Shown here: positions 39,149-48,312 of the stretch, in pieces
Numbering within the stretch: position 1 is the stretch's first letter
How the letters are laid out: each line of letters starts with the position of its first letter
Origin: Ignavibacteria bacterium
GTDB lineage: Bacteria > Bacteroidota > Ignavibacteria > Kapaibacteriales > UBA2268
Direction of reading: 5' to 3'
Assembly (NCBI GenBank): GCA_031261605.1
Contig: JAISJI010000064.1
Location: forward strand, 1 to 64,000
DNA: 64,000 nt
The notes under the pieces: generated by a model
Told to the model about the DNA's origin: nothing
Seen by the model: only the letters and a program-made list of their open reading frames with translations
The model's database searches: none
Made by a program: the position numbers and the translations under genes

Positions 39149-39832
39149 ATGGAATGTATTTATATACCAATGCTGTCTTTTCAAACACAGCACTACCCTA
39201 TTCCTCCTGCTGAGTGTCAGCATCTTAAAGCATTGAGAATACAAACAGGAACGCAGATGCAAATAACTAATGGGAATGGACTTTCGGCTATTGCTGTGAT
39301 AGAGCGTATCTCTAAAACGGAGTATAATGCTGATGTTATTGAGTTTATGCGTAATTTTGGCGAGTTGGATTGTAAAATTGGGCTTGCTATTGGTATTTTG
39401 GATAACAAAGATAGGTTGGAATTTGCCGTTGAGAAGAGTGTGGAACTCGGTGTTAGTGAAATATTTCTGCTCACTACTGATTACACGCAACAGATGCATA
39501 TTAATTTAGAGCGGTTAGTTGGAAAAGCGATTGCTGCGGTAAAGCAATGCAAGCGTTCGGTGCTTCCGATTATCCATCCACCGATTAAATTGTCAGAATT
39601 GCTAAATGCGAATGATTACGAGAGTATTGTTTTATGTGATGAAAAAGGCGTCCGACCTGCGAAAGTAGAGAATAGCAGTAGTATATTAGTATTTATTGGT
39701 GCAGAAGGCGGATTTAGCAATGCAGAACTGGATTTATTTCCAGCAAACACGCTCAAATGGAATCTCGGCAATCGGCGGTTGCGTGCAGAGACCGCTGCGA
39801 TAGTCGCATTAGGTTATTTAAGCGGTCTATAA
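39149..39832 (+). CDS. rsmE: 16S rRNA (uracil(1498)-N(3))-methyltransferase
   Basis: EKSVELGVSEIFLLTTDYTQ; IGAEGGFSNAELDLF; LGNRRLRAETAAIVALG. Confidence 0.95.
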   Translation: MECIYIPMLSFQTQHYPIPPAECQHLKALRIQTGTQMQITNGNGLSAIAVIERISKTEYNADVIEFMRNFGELDCKIGLAIGILDNKDRLEFAVEKSVELGVSEIFLLTTDYTQQMHINLERLVGKAIAAVKQCKRSVLPIIHPPIKLSELLNANDYESIVLCDEKGVRPAKVENSSSILVFIGAEGGFSNAELDLFPANTLKWNLGNRRLRAETAAIVALGYLSGL

Positions 39833-39834
39833 TT

Positions 39835-40239
39835 CTATTTAACAATGATTTTACCAGCGGCGGCTTTGATTTTCGTCATTTTTATATCTGCTTTCATTGG
39901 CTCTTTCGTGATTAGCGTAACGCTTTCCATATAATTCACTTCCTTTTGTAATATTCTATTTCGTAAGTCAATACCTACTTTATTATTAGCAAACAAATCG
40001 CCTTCCCCAGATATAATATACACTGGATTAGCACCTCTTTTGTATAATTTAAGCAAGACCGATACCGGCAAATTGCTTCTGCCATTTTCATAATTACCTA
40101 ATTGCTCGCGTGTAATATCAAGCAGATGCGAAAATTGCTCTGACGTGAGTTTCATTCCTTCATTAAACACACATCTGAATGCCTTAACACGTAACCCAAT
40201 TAAGCTATTTAAGTCATTATTGTCATCTATTGGATACAT
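39835..40239 (-). CDS. XRE-family helix-turn-helix regulator
   Basis: GMKLTSEQFSHLLDITREQLGNYENGRSNLPVSVLLKLYK. Confidence 0.82.
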   Translation of the reverse strand: MYPIDDNNDLNSLIGLRVKAFRCVFNEGMKLTSEQFSHLLDITREQLGNYENGRSNLPVSVLLKLYKRGANPVYIISGEGDLFANNKVGIDLRNRILQKEVNYMESVTLITKEPMKADIKMTKIKAAAGKIIVK

Positions 40240-40245
40240 ATTTAT

Positions 40246-41499
40246 TTACTCCAAATTATTTAATAAATCATTGATTTGGATAAGTTTCTGCTCTTTTTCC
40301 TCTGCCATATATTTAATCGTAACAGCATTTTTATTCGCTTCATCATCTCCAATAATCAACGCATAACGAACACCAAGTTTATTTGCTTCTCGGAGTTGTG
40401 CTTTTAGCGAGCGTCTATTTAGTTCTACAATGCAAGTGTGGCTATCTACAAGTAAATTATGCACTTGCATCGCCAATTCAATATGTTTAGCATCCGTTGG
40501 GATAACCATTGCATCCACTTGATATTGCTTATTCATATCGCCATTTAATTGCTCTAATATAAGCAACAAGCGTTCCATTCCCATTGCAAAGCCAACGGCT
40601 GGCGTATCTTTTCCGCCGAGTTCTGTAAATAACCCATTGTATCTACCACCTCCGCCGAAAGCATCTTGCGAGCCAAGATGTGTGCTTTGGAATTCAAAAA
40701 CGGTGTGTGAATAATAATCTAAACCACGCACAAGTAGCGGATTTATATCATACTTAATGCCAACGGAATCAAGCAATGATTTAACAGTATTGAAATGTAA
40801 TTGGCTCTCTTCATCAAGAAAATCAAGAATAATTGGAGCGTTCTTAACGATGTCTATATCATTCGTTGCTTTGCTATCAAGAATACGTAATGGGTTTATA
40901 TCCAATCTGTTACGGCTATCTTCCGATAAACCATCTTTATTCGCAGTAAGGAAAGCGACAAGTGCCGTTTTATAATTCTTACGCGATTCCTCATTCCCAA
41001 TTGAATTAAGAAGCAAGCGGTAATCATTGATTTTCAGACGCTTAATAAAATTTATCGCAAGCATAATTACTTCGGCATCGCTCTCCGGATATGGAGAATT
41101 AATACATTCAATACCAAATTGATGGAATTGGCGTAATCTTCCCTTTTGGGGACGCTCATATCGGAAATATTGACCAATGTAATAGAGACGAGTAACCGGA
41201 TTTTCTTGCAGCAAATTGTTCTGTATTACTGAACGAACAAGCGCCGCGGTTTGCTCTGGACGTAGCGTAAGTGATTCATTACCCTTATCGTTGAAGGTAT
41301 ACATTTCCTTATTAACGATGTCTGTTCCATCGCCAACACCACGTGAAAAGACCTCTGTTTTCTCAAAAATTGGCGTTCGTAATTCACGATAGCCAAAGGA
41401 GCTAGAGATTTCTCTCGCAGTGGCTTCTAAAATCTGCCATTTATGCGATTCATTTGGTAGAATATCTTTTGTTCCGCGTATTGATTGTATTGCATTCAT
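40246..41499 (-). CDS. hisS: Histidyl-tRNA synthetase
   Basis: IRGTKDILPNES; YIGQYFRYERPQKGRLRQFHQFGIE; LVRGLDYYSHTVFEF; GGGGRYNGL. Confidence 0.97.
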   Translation of the reverse strand: MNAIQSIRGTKDILPNESHKWQILEATAREISSSFGYRELRTPIFEKTEVFSRGVGDGTDIVNKEMYTFNDKGNESLTLRPEQTAALVRSVIQNNLLQENPVTRLYYIGQYFRYERPQKGRLRQFHQFGIECINSPYPESDAEVIMLAINFIKRLKINDYRLLLNSIGNEESRKNYKTALVAFLTANKDGLSEDSRNRLDINPLRILDSKATNDIDIVKNAPIILDFLDEESQLHFNTVKSLLDSVGIKYDINPLLVRGLDYYSHTVFEFQSTHLGSQDAFGGGGRYNGLFTELGGKDTPAVGFAMGMERLLLILEQLNGDMNKQYQVDAMVIPTDAKHIELAMQVHNLLVDSHTCIVELNRRSLKAQLREANKLGVRYALIIGDDEANKNAVTIKYMAEEKEQKLIQINDLLNNLE

Positions 41500-41561
41500 A
41501 ATTTATTTCCTTTATATCGTATTAATTTATTCCAAATATAATCATTTTTATCCACATAAAA

Positions 41562-41594
41562 AAATAGGGAATAACTTAACGCTATTCCCTATTT
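41562..41594. terminator. Terminator-like hairpin
   Basis: AAATAGGGAATA acttaacgc TATTCCCTATTT, 12-bp stem between the M16 peptidase gene (minus) and hisS. Confidence 0.75.
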
Positions 41595-41616
41595 CTTAAT
41601 TAACACCAATTAATGA

Positions 41617-44457
41617 CTATTCGTCATCGTCTTCTGGCATTTGGATTACTGTAATGAAGTTTGTATTATAGTTCAAATACTTCTTTGCTGTTTCTACCAT
41701 ATCCTTAGTAGTGAGTTTATCTACTTTGGATTTATAATCCTTTAGGAATGCGAGGTCGCGTCCTGTTTGGTCAAAATTGGTAATTGTGCCAAGCCAATAG
41801 CTATTATCCTGTGAATTTACTTCGTCGTCTTTCTTCATCATTTCCTTTGCTTTTGTTAGGTCTTCGGCAGTTATATTCTTTTGGAGTTCTGCAAATACTT
41901 CCTTTGTTGCTTCTATTAATTCTTGTGCTCTTGCTGGGTCGCAGGAATATGTAACGAATGCTCTAACATATTTACGCGGGAAGTAGCCGGTTGTAAGACG
42001 TCCGTATGGTGAATAAACACCACCTTTATCCTCGCGTAATGACTCTCTAATTTTAATAGTTGCAATTTCACTAAGTGCATTAATTTTCAACTTCTCTTCT
42101 GATGAGAATGTTGGGAAATCATTATCTATATAGATGCCTACTTGTGCCTTTGGCTCAATACCACGTTTTACAATCTTATTTACGACACCTGGCATTGGTT
42201 TCATACCGAGGTCTTTTCCCTTTTCCTTCTTGTTAGTAGCAGGAAGTGAAGCGATATATTGCTCTAAATATGCTTTGAATTGAGCGTCAATCTTAAATGC
42301 TCCAACAAATACAAATGTAAAGTTAGAAGCATCAGCAAAGCGTTCTTTGTAAATAGCGAATGCTCTATCTTGGCTCATTGCATCAACTTCATCTCGTGTA
42401 ATTGTTTTAGAGCGAACATTGTAGCCAGAAAGAACTGCATTTAATGTATCTCTATAAGCACTCATTGGGTCATTATCACGACCTCTTAACACTTCTATTG
42501 TCTTTGCTTTCCATGAATCAAAAGCATCATTGTCTTTGCGTGGCTGAGTAAATTGCATATTGAGCAATTGGAAGAATATCTCTGCATCCTTTGGTGTAAG
42601 TGAGCCCTGCATACCTTGCTCGTAAGAAGCAACATAAGGAGATAGACGTATCATCTTGCTTTGTAATAACTTACCTAATTTTATTGCTGAAAATTCGCCA
42701 AGTCCATTGTTATCTACAATTTCATCTGCACTACTTGCAACTTGGTATTCTGCATCTGGATAGAGTGATGAACCACCATCTGCCCAGCATTGGAATAGTA
42801 TTTGGTCATTTTTGAAATCAGTCGGTTTGAGTAAAACTCTTGCACCATTAGATAATTTCATTTCTGTAATGTCAAAGTTTGGCAACTTCTTCTCAGAAGT
42901 AATTTTTCCAGGTTTTGGCAATTCTTTCATTAATTTTGCGTCGCCAAGGTCATCTACGTAAGCATCATATTTTGCTGTTTCTGCTTTCTTAAAGATAGCA
43001 AGGATGTCTGCTTCGGTTGGTTTTTCTGTGCTATTTTCTGGCAATGATACTTGGAATATTACGTTTTCTGGTGTAATATTTTCTGCTACCATCTTATTAA
43101 CTTCTTCAATAGTAATGGTTTGCAGATACTCTTTGGCTATTTCGTATTCTACTTCAATTCCCGGAGCGGACTCTTTACCTTCAAAATATGAAGCCAATTC
43201 TCTTACATAGCCGTAGTTCTCTGATTTGTCCCTTTCGTTATACGATTTCTCATAAGAAGCGAGAATTGACTCTTTAGCACGTTCTAATTCCGTTGGAGTG
43301 AAGCCGTGTTGGTCTATTCTAAACATTTCTGCTAATCCACGTTCCAAACCCGCTGAAAAGCCATCGTTATTTGGAATAACCGTTAGCATAAAGCAATGCA
43401 AATCGCCAACGAAATTACCCATTCCACCTTGTGCCATCAAAAATGGTGGCTTTGGCTCTTGAGTTATCTCTTGCAAACGCATAATGAACATTGTTTCAAA
43501 TAACCTCTCTTTAAGTCCATCCCTATATGCACCATAAGTGGTTTGGTCTTTCTCGTGATGTTTTATAAACAAAGTTGCATTTGAATAAGGCAACTCTTTG
43601 TCATAAGCTATTGAAATAATTGGCTCTTTATTATCCGGTATTTCCATCTTAACACGTGGCTTAGGACTCCCTTTACCTTGGAATTTGAAGCCATCAAAGT
43701 GCTTTTTGATAAGTGGTACCATTTCTTTAGCGTTGAAATCACCAACTAAGATAACTGCTGTAAGTTCTGGTCTAAACCAATCTGTGTAATAATCAACAAA
43801 TGCTTGGCGTTGCGCTGTTTTAATCACTTCTGTAAGACCAATCGGCATACGAACTGCGTATTGGGAGCCAGCAAGCATACGTGGTAAGTGCTTATTACTC
43901 AATCTTCCTTGTGCATTTGCGTCTCTCATACGCTCTTCTTCTAAGATTACACCACGCTCTTTCTCAATTTCCAAGGAATCAAAAGAAACGTTCATAGCCC
44001 AATCTTCAAGCACTTGGAGACCATTATCCATCATACCGGGAACGTCTGTTGGAAGAGTTAGCGTGTAAGTTATTTCATCAAATGATGTATGAGCATTGAT
44101 GTCTGCACCAAAGCGAACTCCGGTGGATTCAAGGAATTTCAATAGTGAATCCTTTGGGAAATGCTTAGTTCCATTGAAGCACATATGTTCTATAAAATGT
44201 GCTAAACCGCGTTGATACTCTTCTTCCTGAACAGAGCCAACTTTGAATTTGACCCATACTTCGGCGCGATTTTCTGGCTTCTTATTTTCCAGCACATAGT
44301 AAGTAAGACCATTATCCAATTTTCCGGTTATTACCTTTGGATTTAGTGGGATACGGTCGTTTAAGTTTTTTGACTGAGCATTTACTGCTACACTCATTGT
44401 AATGGATGCACCAATAAATGCACACATTAAGACGGCTAATGACAATAGTTTTTTCAT
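41617..44457 (-). CDS. M16 family insulinase-like zinc peptidase
   Basis: GLAHFIEHMCFNGTKHFP (HxxEH motif); ENYGYVRELASYFEGKE; C-terminal second M16 domain. Confidence 0.95.
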   Translation of the reverse strand: MKKLLSLAVLMCAFIGASITMSVAVNAQSKNLNDRIPLNPKVITGKLDNGLTYYVLENKKPENRAEVWVKFKVGSVQEEEYQRGLAHFIEHMCFNGTKHFPKDSLLKFLESTGVRFGADINAHTSFDEITYTLTLPTDVPGMMDNGLQVLEDWAMNVSFDSLEIEKERGVILEEERMRDANAQGRLSNKHLPRMLAGSQYAVRMPIGLTEVIKTAQRQAFVDYYTDWFRPELTAVILVGDFNAKEMVPLIKKHFDGFKFQGKGSPKPRVKMEIPDNKEPIISIAYDKELPYSNATLFIKHHEKDQTTYGAYRDGLKERLFETMFIMRLQEITQEPKPPFLMAQGGMGNFVGDLHCFMLTVIPNNDGFSAGLERGLAEMFRIDQHGFTPTELERAKESILASYEKSYNERDKSENYGYVRELASYFEGKESAPGIEVEYEIAKEYLQTITIEEVNKMVAENITPENVIFQVSLPENSTEKPTEADILAIFKKAETAKYDAYVDDLGDAKLMKELPKPGKITSEKKLPNFDITEMKLSNGARVLLKPTDFKNDQILFQCWADGGSSLYPDAEYQVASSADEIVDNNGLGEFSAIKLGKLLQSKMIRLSPYVASYEQGMQGSLTPKDAEIFFQLLNMQFTQPRKDNDAFDSWKAKTIEVLRGRDNDPMSAYRDTLNAVLSGYNVRSKTITRDEVDAMSQDRAFAIYKERFADASNFTFVFVGAFKIDAQFKAYLEQYIASLPATNKKEKGKDLGMKPMPGVVNKIVKRGIEPKAQVGIYIDNDFPTFSSEEKLKINALSEIATIKIRESLREDKGGVYSPYGRLTTGYFPRKYVRAFVTYSCDPARAQELIEATKEVFAELQKNITAEDLTKAKEMMKKDDEVNSQDNSYWLGTITNFDQTGRDLAFLKDYKSKVDKLTTKDMVETAKKYLNYNTNFITVIQMPEDDDE

Positions 44458-44599
44458 TATGATACCTATTTTATAATTTAAAAATTAGTTTATGTAAATT
44501 AATAACATACAACTTACTACTTTTTATTAATAATTCCAAATTTTTATTATGCACACATATTTTTTTATTTCAAATAATTTTGTTTTAGAGAAAAATTTG

Positions 44600-44605
44600 T
44601 ATATT
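44600..44605 (+). promoter_or_regulatory. Putative -10-like TATATT box
   Basis: ttgTATATTtacgc, same box as found upstream of many genes in the window. Confidence 0.35.
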
Positions 44606-44706
44606 TACGCTATGTTATGGCAACATTTTTTTTTGAATTACTTCTATGAATAGAAAGTTATCACTACATCATTTCAACCAACACAGGTGCCGCGATGTCA
44701 TATATT

Positions 44707-44911
44707 GCGGTGCTGTCTGCCGATGGATAGCACTGTAAATACTGCTGTCACAGCGATACTGTGGTTTGTTTGAGTATCATACAGCACCGCCCCACCCCAC
44801 CAAATGAGGTCTCGTATAACGCTTCCACTCTTGTAAAAATTGGGCGACTATTGTCGCACTCACACTACATAAGCAAGCGTTTGGCTTTTAATTCAGCCGG
44901 CACTCCGTGCC
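44707..44911 (+). other. Hairpin-rich intergenic/leader region (candidate structured RNA or DNA element)
   Basis: Perfect inverted repeat GCGGTGCTGT (44707-44716)/ACAGCACCGC (44781-44790) with internal CACAG/CTGTG or GATACT/AGTATC; GCGAC-TATT-GTCGC (44844-44857) nested within AACGCTT (44818)/AAGCGTT (44875); GGCAC-tcc-GTGCC (44899-44911). Confidence 0.5.
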
Positions 44912-44954
44912 AAAAATTAAACAAAAATTCTATTAATTAATTAAGGAGTAAATA

Positions 44955-45902
44955 ATGAATCACAAATTCATAACCCCTCTCGCTATCAAAATGATGATAG
45001 CTGTCAGCATAATAGTGCTGACCTCAAACGTGGCAACTGCATTTGATTGCACCGATTGCCCACCACTCCCAAGTTGTGCACAATGGGACACTTGCGTTAA
45101 AGACGCCAAAATATATTTTATAGGCAATAACTGCTATCTTACTTATAGTTATTGTGCCTATATAGACACTGGCTTCGCAATGCACATCTACATACCAGAA
45201 ATTGCTGGTAGTTACAACGACTGCGTAGATACTTTGGACTTGCAGTATAACTATAAATACTACTTCGATAAGTGTATTGAAGATGTTTTATCGCAGATTG
45301 ACACATCAGAATCAGGAAGGTTTATAATTCCACCATGCTATTGGGGAAAGAACTACATTGTTCATTGCGGACATCCAAGTTGTATGACTGAACCATACAC
45401 CGTAGAAATACATCCAGAACTAGGGCCATGGGTTGATACGAATGTCGGCACTGGCGAACTAATAATAGACCCATCAGAAACAACACCAATGCCAATAACT
45501 ACTACTATCACAACTACTACAGAAAACGAAAATGCGAATACTGGCGAACTAAATTACGAACAAACAGATGGCGCAGAAGAATTCGGAGATATTCCTATTG
45601 GCAACCAGTGGGATAGCGTTACTACTTGGGAGACGCGCATAAGCCCTTGCGGAACAATAGAACCAGAGGATATTTGCTGGCAAAAGAAATATTATTGCTG
45701 GGTACCGGACGAATCTGCTCCTGGACCAGACCACCACAGAACAATCATAGAAGACGGACCGATAGAGCAAATAGGCAGGTCATCGTGTCCGCCCGAGGGT
45801 GGAAGAATGGTATTTACAAAACGTGACGGTGGATTTGGCGGCGGAACATACGCACCGGTATGGGTAGAGTGCCATTATATGTGTATTCAAGGAAACAATT
45901 AA
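44955..45902 (+). CDS. Cys-rich secreted protein of unknown function
   Basis: SD aaggag; signal peptide; 17 Cys in the predicted sequence; Thr-rich linker PMPITTTITTTTENENANT; no family recognised. Confidence 0.75.
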   Translation: MNHKFITPLAIKMMIAVSIIVLTSNVATAFDCTDCPPLPSCAQWDTCVKDAKIYFIGNNCYLTYSYCAYIDTGFAMHIYIPEIAGSYNDCVDTLDLQYNYKYYFDKCIEDVLSQIDTSESGRFIIPPCYWGKNYIVHCGHPSCMTEPYTVEIHPELGPWVDTNVGTGELIIDPSETTPMPITTTITTTTENENANTGELNYEQTDGAEEFGDIPIGNQWDSVTTWETRISPCGTIEPEDICWQKKYYCWVPDESAPGPDHHRTIIEDGPIEQIGRSSCPPEGGRMVFTKRDGGFGGGTYAPVWVECHYMCIQGNN

Positions 45903-45915
45903 AGGAGATACTACA

Positions 45916-47622
45916 ATGACAAAGATAAAAATAAACAACATTTCATTCCTCCTATTACTTTTTGTAATAGGAGGAAGTGCTACAAATATATATGCACAAA
46001 ACCCAAATGCCTTCTATAAATTATTCGGTGATAAAAACGTATATTACTTCAGACAATCTGTAGTGCTATCGCCATCTGCTATGTTAGTATCTGGCAGTGG
46101 ATTTAGCTCCGCTCAAATATTAATAAACACCGACCACTCCTATTTAGAACTAAACCCTACAAACACTGATTACAATATTCCAAATTACTACACAATTAAT
46201 GTCACATCGGAAAAATACACAAGAAATGATACTATTTACTTTATTGATACTTATGATACTGTTTTAGTAGTACCTACGAGTAACATTATGCGTGATGGGA
46301 AAAAATATAAAGATAATGAATATGCGATTAACATATATAATGGACTTGCACATATAAATTATGACCAGGAAACTAATAAAATTACATACAATAATTACTT
46401 TCCGTATTCTCGCATTAAAGGCACTAGTTGGTATAGTGCCCCACCTGTTGATAGCATTTTAGAGGGTGCAACACCGACTGTTGCTGGATTTTGTTTTGAT
46501 AACGAAAGAGAGTATGTATATGCTTTTTTGGGGTTATGTATATCAAAAATGAAAGCCGACAAGGTGGATTCATTTCTTAAAGTATATTGTCCTCCAGATA
46601 ATGCTTACCTAGGACCCTATTCGACTACATACTGCGATTTTATGGAAGTAGATAATGAAGGAAAAATCTGGTATGCTGCTGGAGCGTGGGGAAATATAAT
46701 TGCTTACTTTGATACTAAAACAGAAGAATTTACAACATATATTGATACAGCAATAACTCTTTCAATGCCTGCTGACTCTTTTTCTATGCACGAACTTATA
46801 AACTTGCCAGAGAAATATAACAACGCAAAAATAGCGTGGGGAAATAACTATTATGCCAAAGACCCTGAATATTATGAGCCATTGCTCGATAACTGGCTCC
46901 CTTACATAAGAAACAAGGTTCTGATATATGAAAACGGAAAGTGGGATAGTATTCCACTACCTTACGATTTGATTAGACAAAATATTAATGGGGCAACCAT
47001 CCAAGTTCATTGCTTCGAAAAAATGCACAAATGGAGCGACCACGAAATTGCATTTTCGAGTAGAGATGTGTTTCCACATACTTGGAATCATTCCTATGTA
47101 GACCACGGACTGCAATATGAAGGTCACAATTACATATTCATATACGATTTGGATACCAAACAATGGCGAAAATTCTTAATACCTAAAGAATATATGATTA
47201 CTGCGTATAGTTCCTCTATTACGAATTGGAATGACAAAATATATATATCTGATAACGCCAAAAATCGCCCCCTCGTAGTATATGACCCCGCTTTGGATAT
47301 AGATGCTATAGATGAGCCAAACATAGATATGTATAGCAGCATTATGATTAGTAAAGTGTATCCTAACCCTGCTACTCACAACCTAAATGTGGAAATATTA
47401 TATGTCCCAACTGGTATATATAACAATGACTTAGATGTCGGATTATATAACTTAATGGGACAAAAGATTATTGATATTTCTAATATTGGCAAATACAATG
47501 AATACGACTACACATACAGAGCAAGGGTCTCCATTCCGGAGAATTTACCTCGTGGTGTGTATTATCTGAATGTTCGCAAGGGCTCTGAAAGACGCACTCA
47601 AGCGGTAATTATTGGTGAATAA
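45916..47622 (+). CDS. Secreted propeller-like protein with T9SS C-terminal sorting domain
   Basis: Signal peptide; DNEGKIWYAAGAWGNIIAYFDTKTEEFTTY repeat style; C-terminus ISKVYPNPATHNLNVEI…GVYYLNVRKGSERRTQAVIIGE. Confidence 0.82.
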   Translation: MTKIKINNISFLLLLFVIGGSATNIYAQNPNAFYKLFGDKNVYYFRQSVVLSPSAMLVSGSGFSSAQILINTDHSYLELNPTNTDYNIPNYYTINVTSEKYTRNDTIYFIDTYDTVLVVPTSNIMRDGKKYKDNEYAINIYNGLAHINYDQETNKITYNNYFPYSRIKGTSWYSAPPVDSILEGATPTVAGFCFDNEREYVYAFLGLCISKMKADKVDSFLKVYCPPDNAYLGPYSTTYCDFMEVDNEGKIWYAAGAWGNIIAYFDTKTEEFTTYIDTAITLSMPADSFSMHELINLPEKYNNAKIAWGNNYYAKDPEYYEPLLDNWLPYIRNKVLIYENGKWDSIPLPYDLIRQNINGATIQVHCFEKMHKWSDHEIAFSSRDVFPHTWNHSYVDHGLQYEGHNYIFIYDLDTKQWRKFLIPKEYMITAYSSSITNWNDKIYISDNAKNRPLVVYDPALDIDAIDEPNIDMYSSIMISKVYPNPATHNLNVEILYVPTGIYNNDLDVGLYNLMGQKIIDISNIGKYNEYDYTYRARVSIPENLPRGVYYLNVRKGSERRTQAVIIGE

Positions 47623-47665
47623 ATTTATTATGCACACCAAAATAAATTTTACTTTGACGACAATC

Positions 47666-47702
47666 GCAGCGATGTTGCTCCTCTCGCCAGCAACATCGCT
47701 GC
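47666..47702 (+). other. Strong 14-bp perfect hairpin (terminator-like without an adjacent T-tract)
   Basis: GCAGCGATGTTGCT cctctcgcc AGCAACATCGCTGC. Confidence 0.7.
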
Positions 47703-47762
47703 ACAGATAACACCACAAAAACTATAAGTTTGTGGTAGAATAGAAAAAAAATCGCAAAAAAA

Positions 47763-48215
47763 ATGTATCTTTATACTAAAATAAATGTTATGCCTATGAA
47801 AAAACTACTTATACTATTCGCCCTACTACTCCCACTATCGCAAAGCTGCGAAATCTTTACCATCAAAGGCAATAAAATTGTTGTGGAAGACCAATCCGCT
47901 TACTCTCAGAAAACTCCAATAGGAGTGATTACAATCTTTATGGATGAGTTAGCAAATGACAATACGCTTGCTGCATCCGAATTGCTTGTAAATGCCGATG
48001 GCACGCTACTTACAGCCAAGCAGAAGTATGATATAAGCCCAGAACTTTCCCGTATGAAACGCTTCTTAGATGGCAAGAAGATAACAAATCAAGCGATTGA
48101 TACCACAACCGGTGTTGTCAATGTTTCACTAGAGTTGGATGGAAAGAGCAAAGCAAGATTTGTCACACAATCTATCAATTCGCTTTTCTACATCGTTAGC
48201 TTTGATAAAGAATAG
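47763..48215 (+). CDS. Small putative lipoprotein of unknown function
   Basis: MKKLLILFALLLPLSQSC lipobox; start probably at the internal Met (MPMKKLL or MKKLL). Confidence 0.65.
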   Translation: MYLYTKINVMPMKKLLILFALLLPLSQSCEIFTIKGNKIVVEDQSAYSQKTPIGVITIFMDELANDNTLAASELLVNADGTLLTAKQKYDISPELSRMKRFLDGKKITNQAIDTTTGVVNVSLELDGKSKARFVTQSINSLFYIVSFDKE

Positions 48216-48269
48216 ATGTGTATAACATTTTTTTTTGCTTAATGCACCTATATTTATTAAAAAAAGTGG

Positions 48270-48275
48270 TATATT
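48270..48275 (+). promoter_or_regulatory. Putative -10-like TATATT box
   Basis: gtggTATATTgca, 37 nt before the nuoH ATG. Confidence 0.4.
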
Positions 48276-48312
48276 GCATAAATTTGTTAATCATTAATTG
48301 AAAATATTTTAA

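Noticed and set aside
44626-44634. T9 run upstream of the Cys-rich gene and a similar AACATTTTTTTTTG at 48224-48237
   Set aside because: Intergenic homopolymers are expected in this AT-rich genome; two copies with no consistent promoter position is not enough for a claim.
44815-44890. attC/integron-like site (TATAACGCTT…AAGCGTTTGG flanking an imperfect palindrome)
   Set aside because: The ends do not fit RYYYAAC/GTTRRRY, and there is no integrase or repeated cassette array in the window; kept only as part of the structured region.
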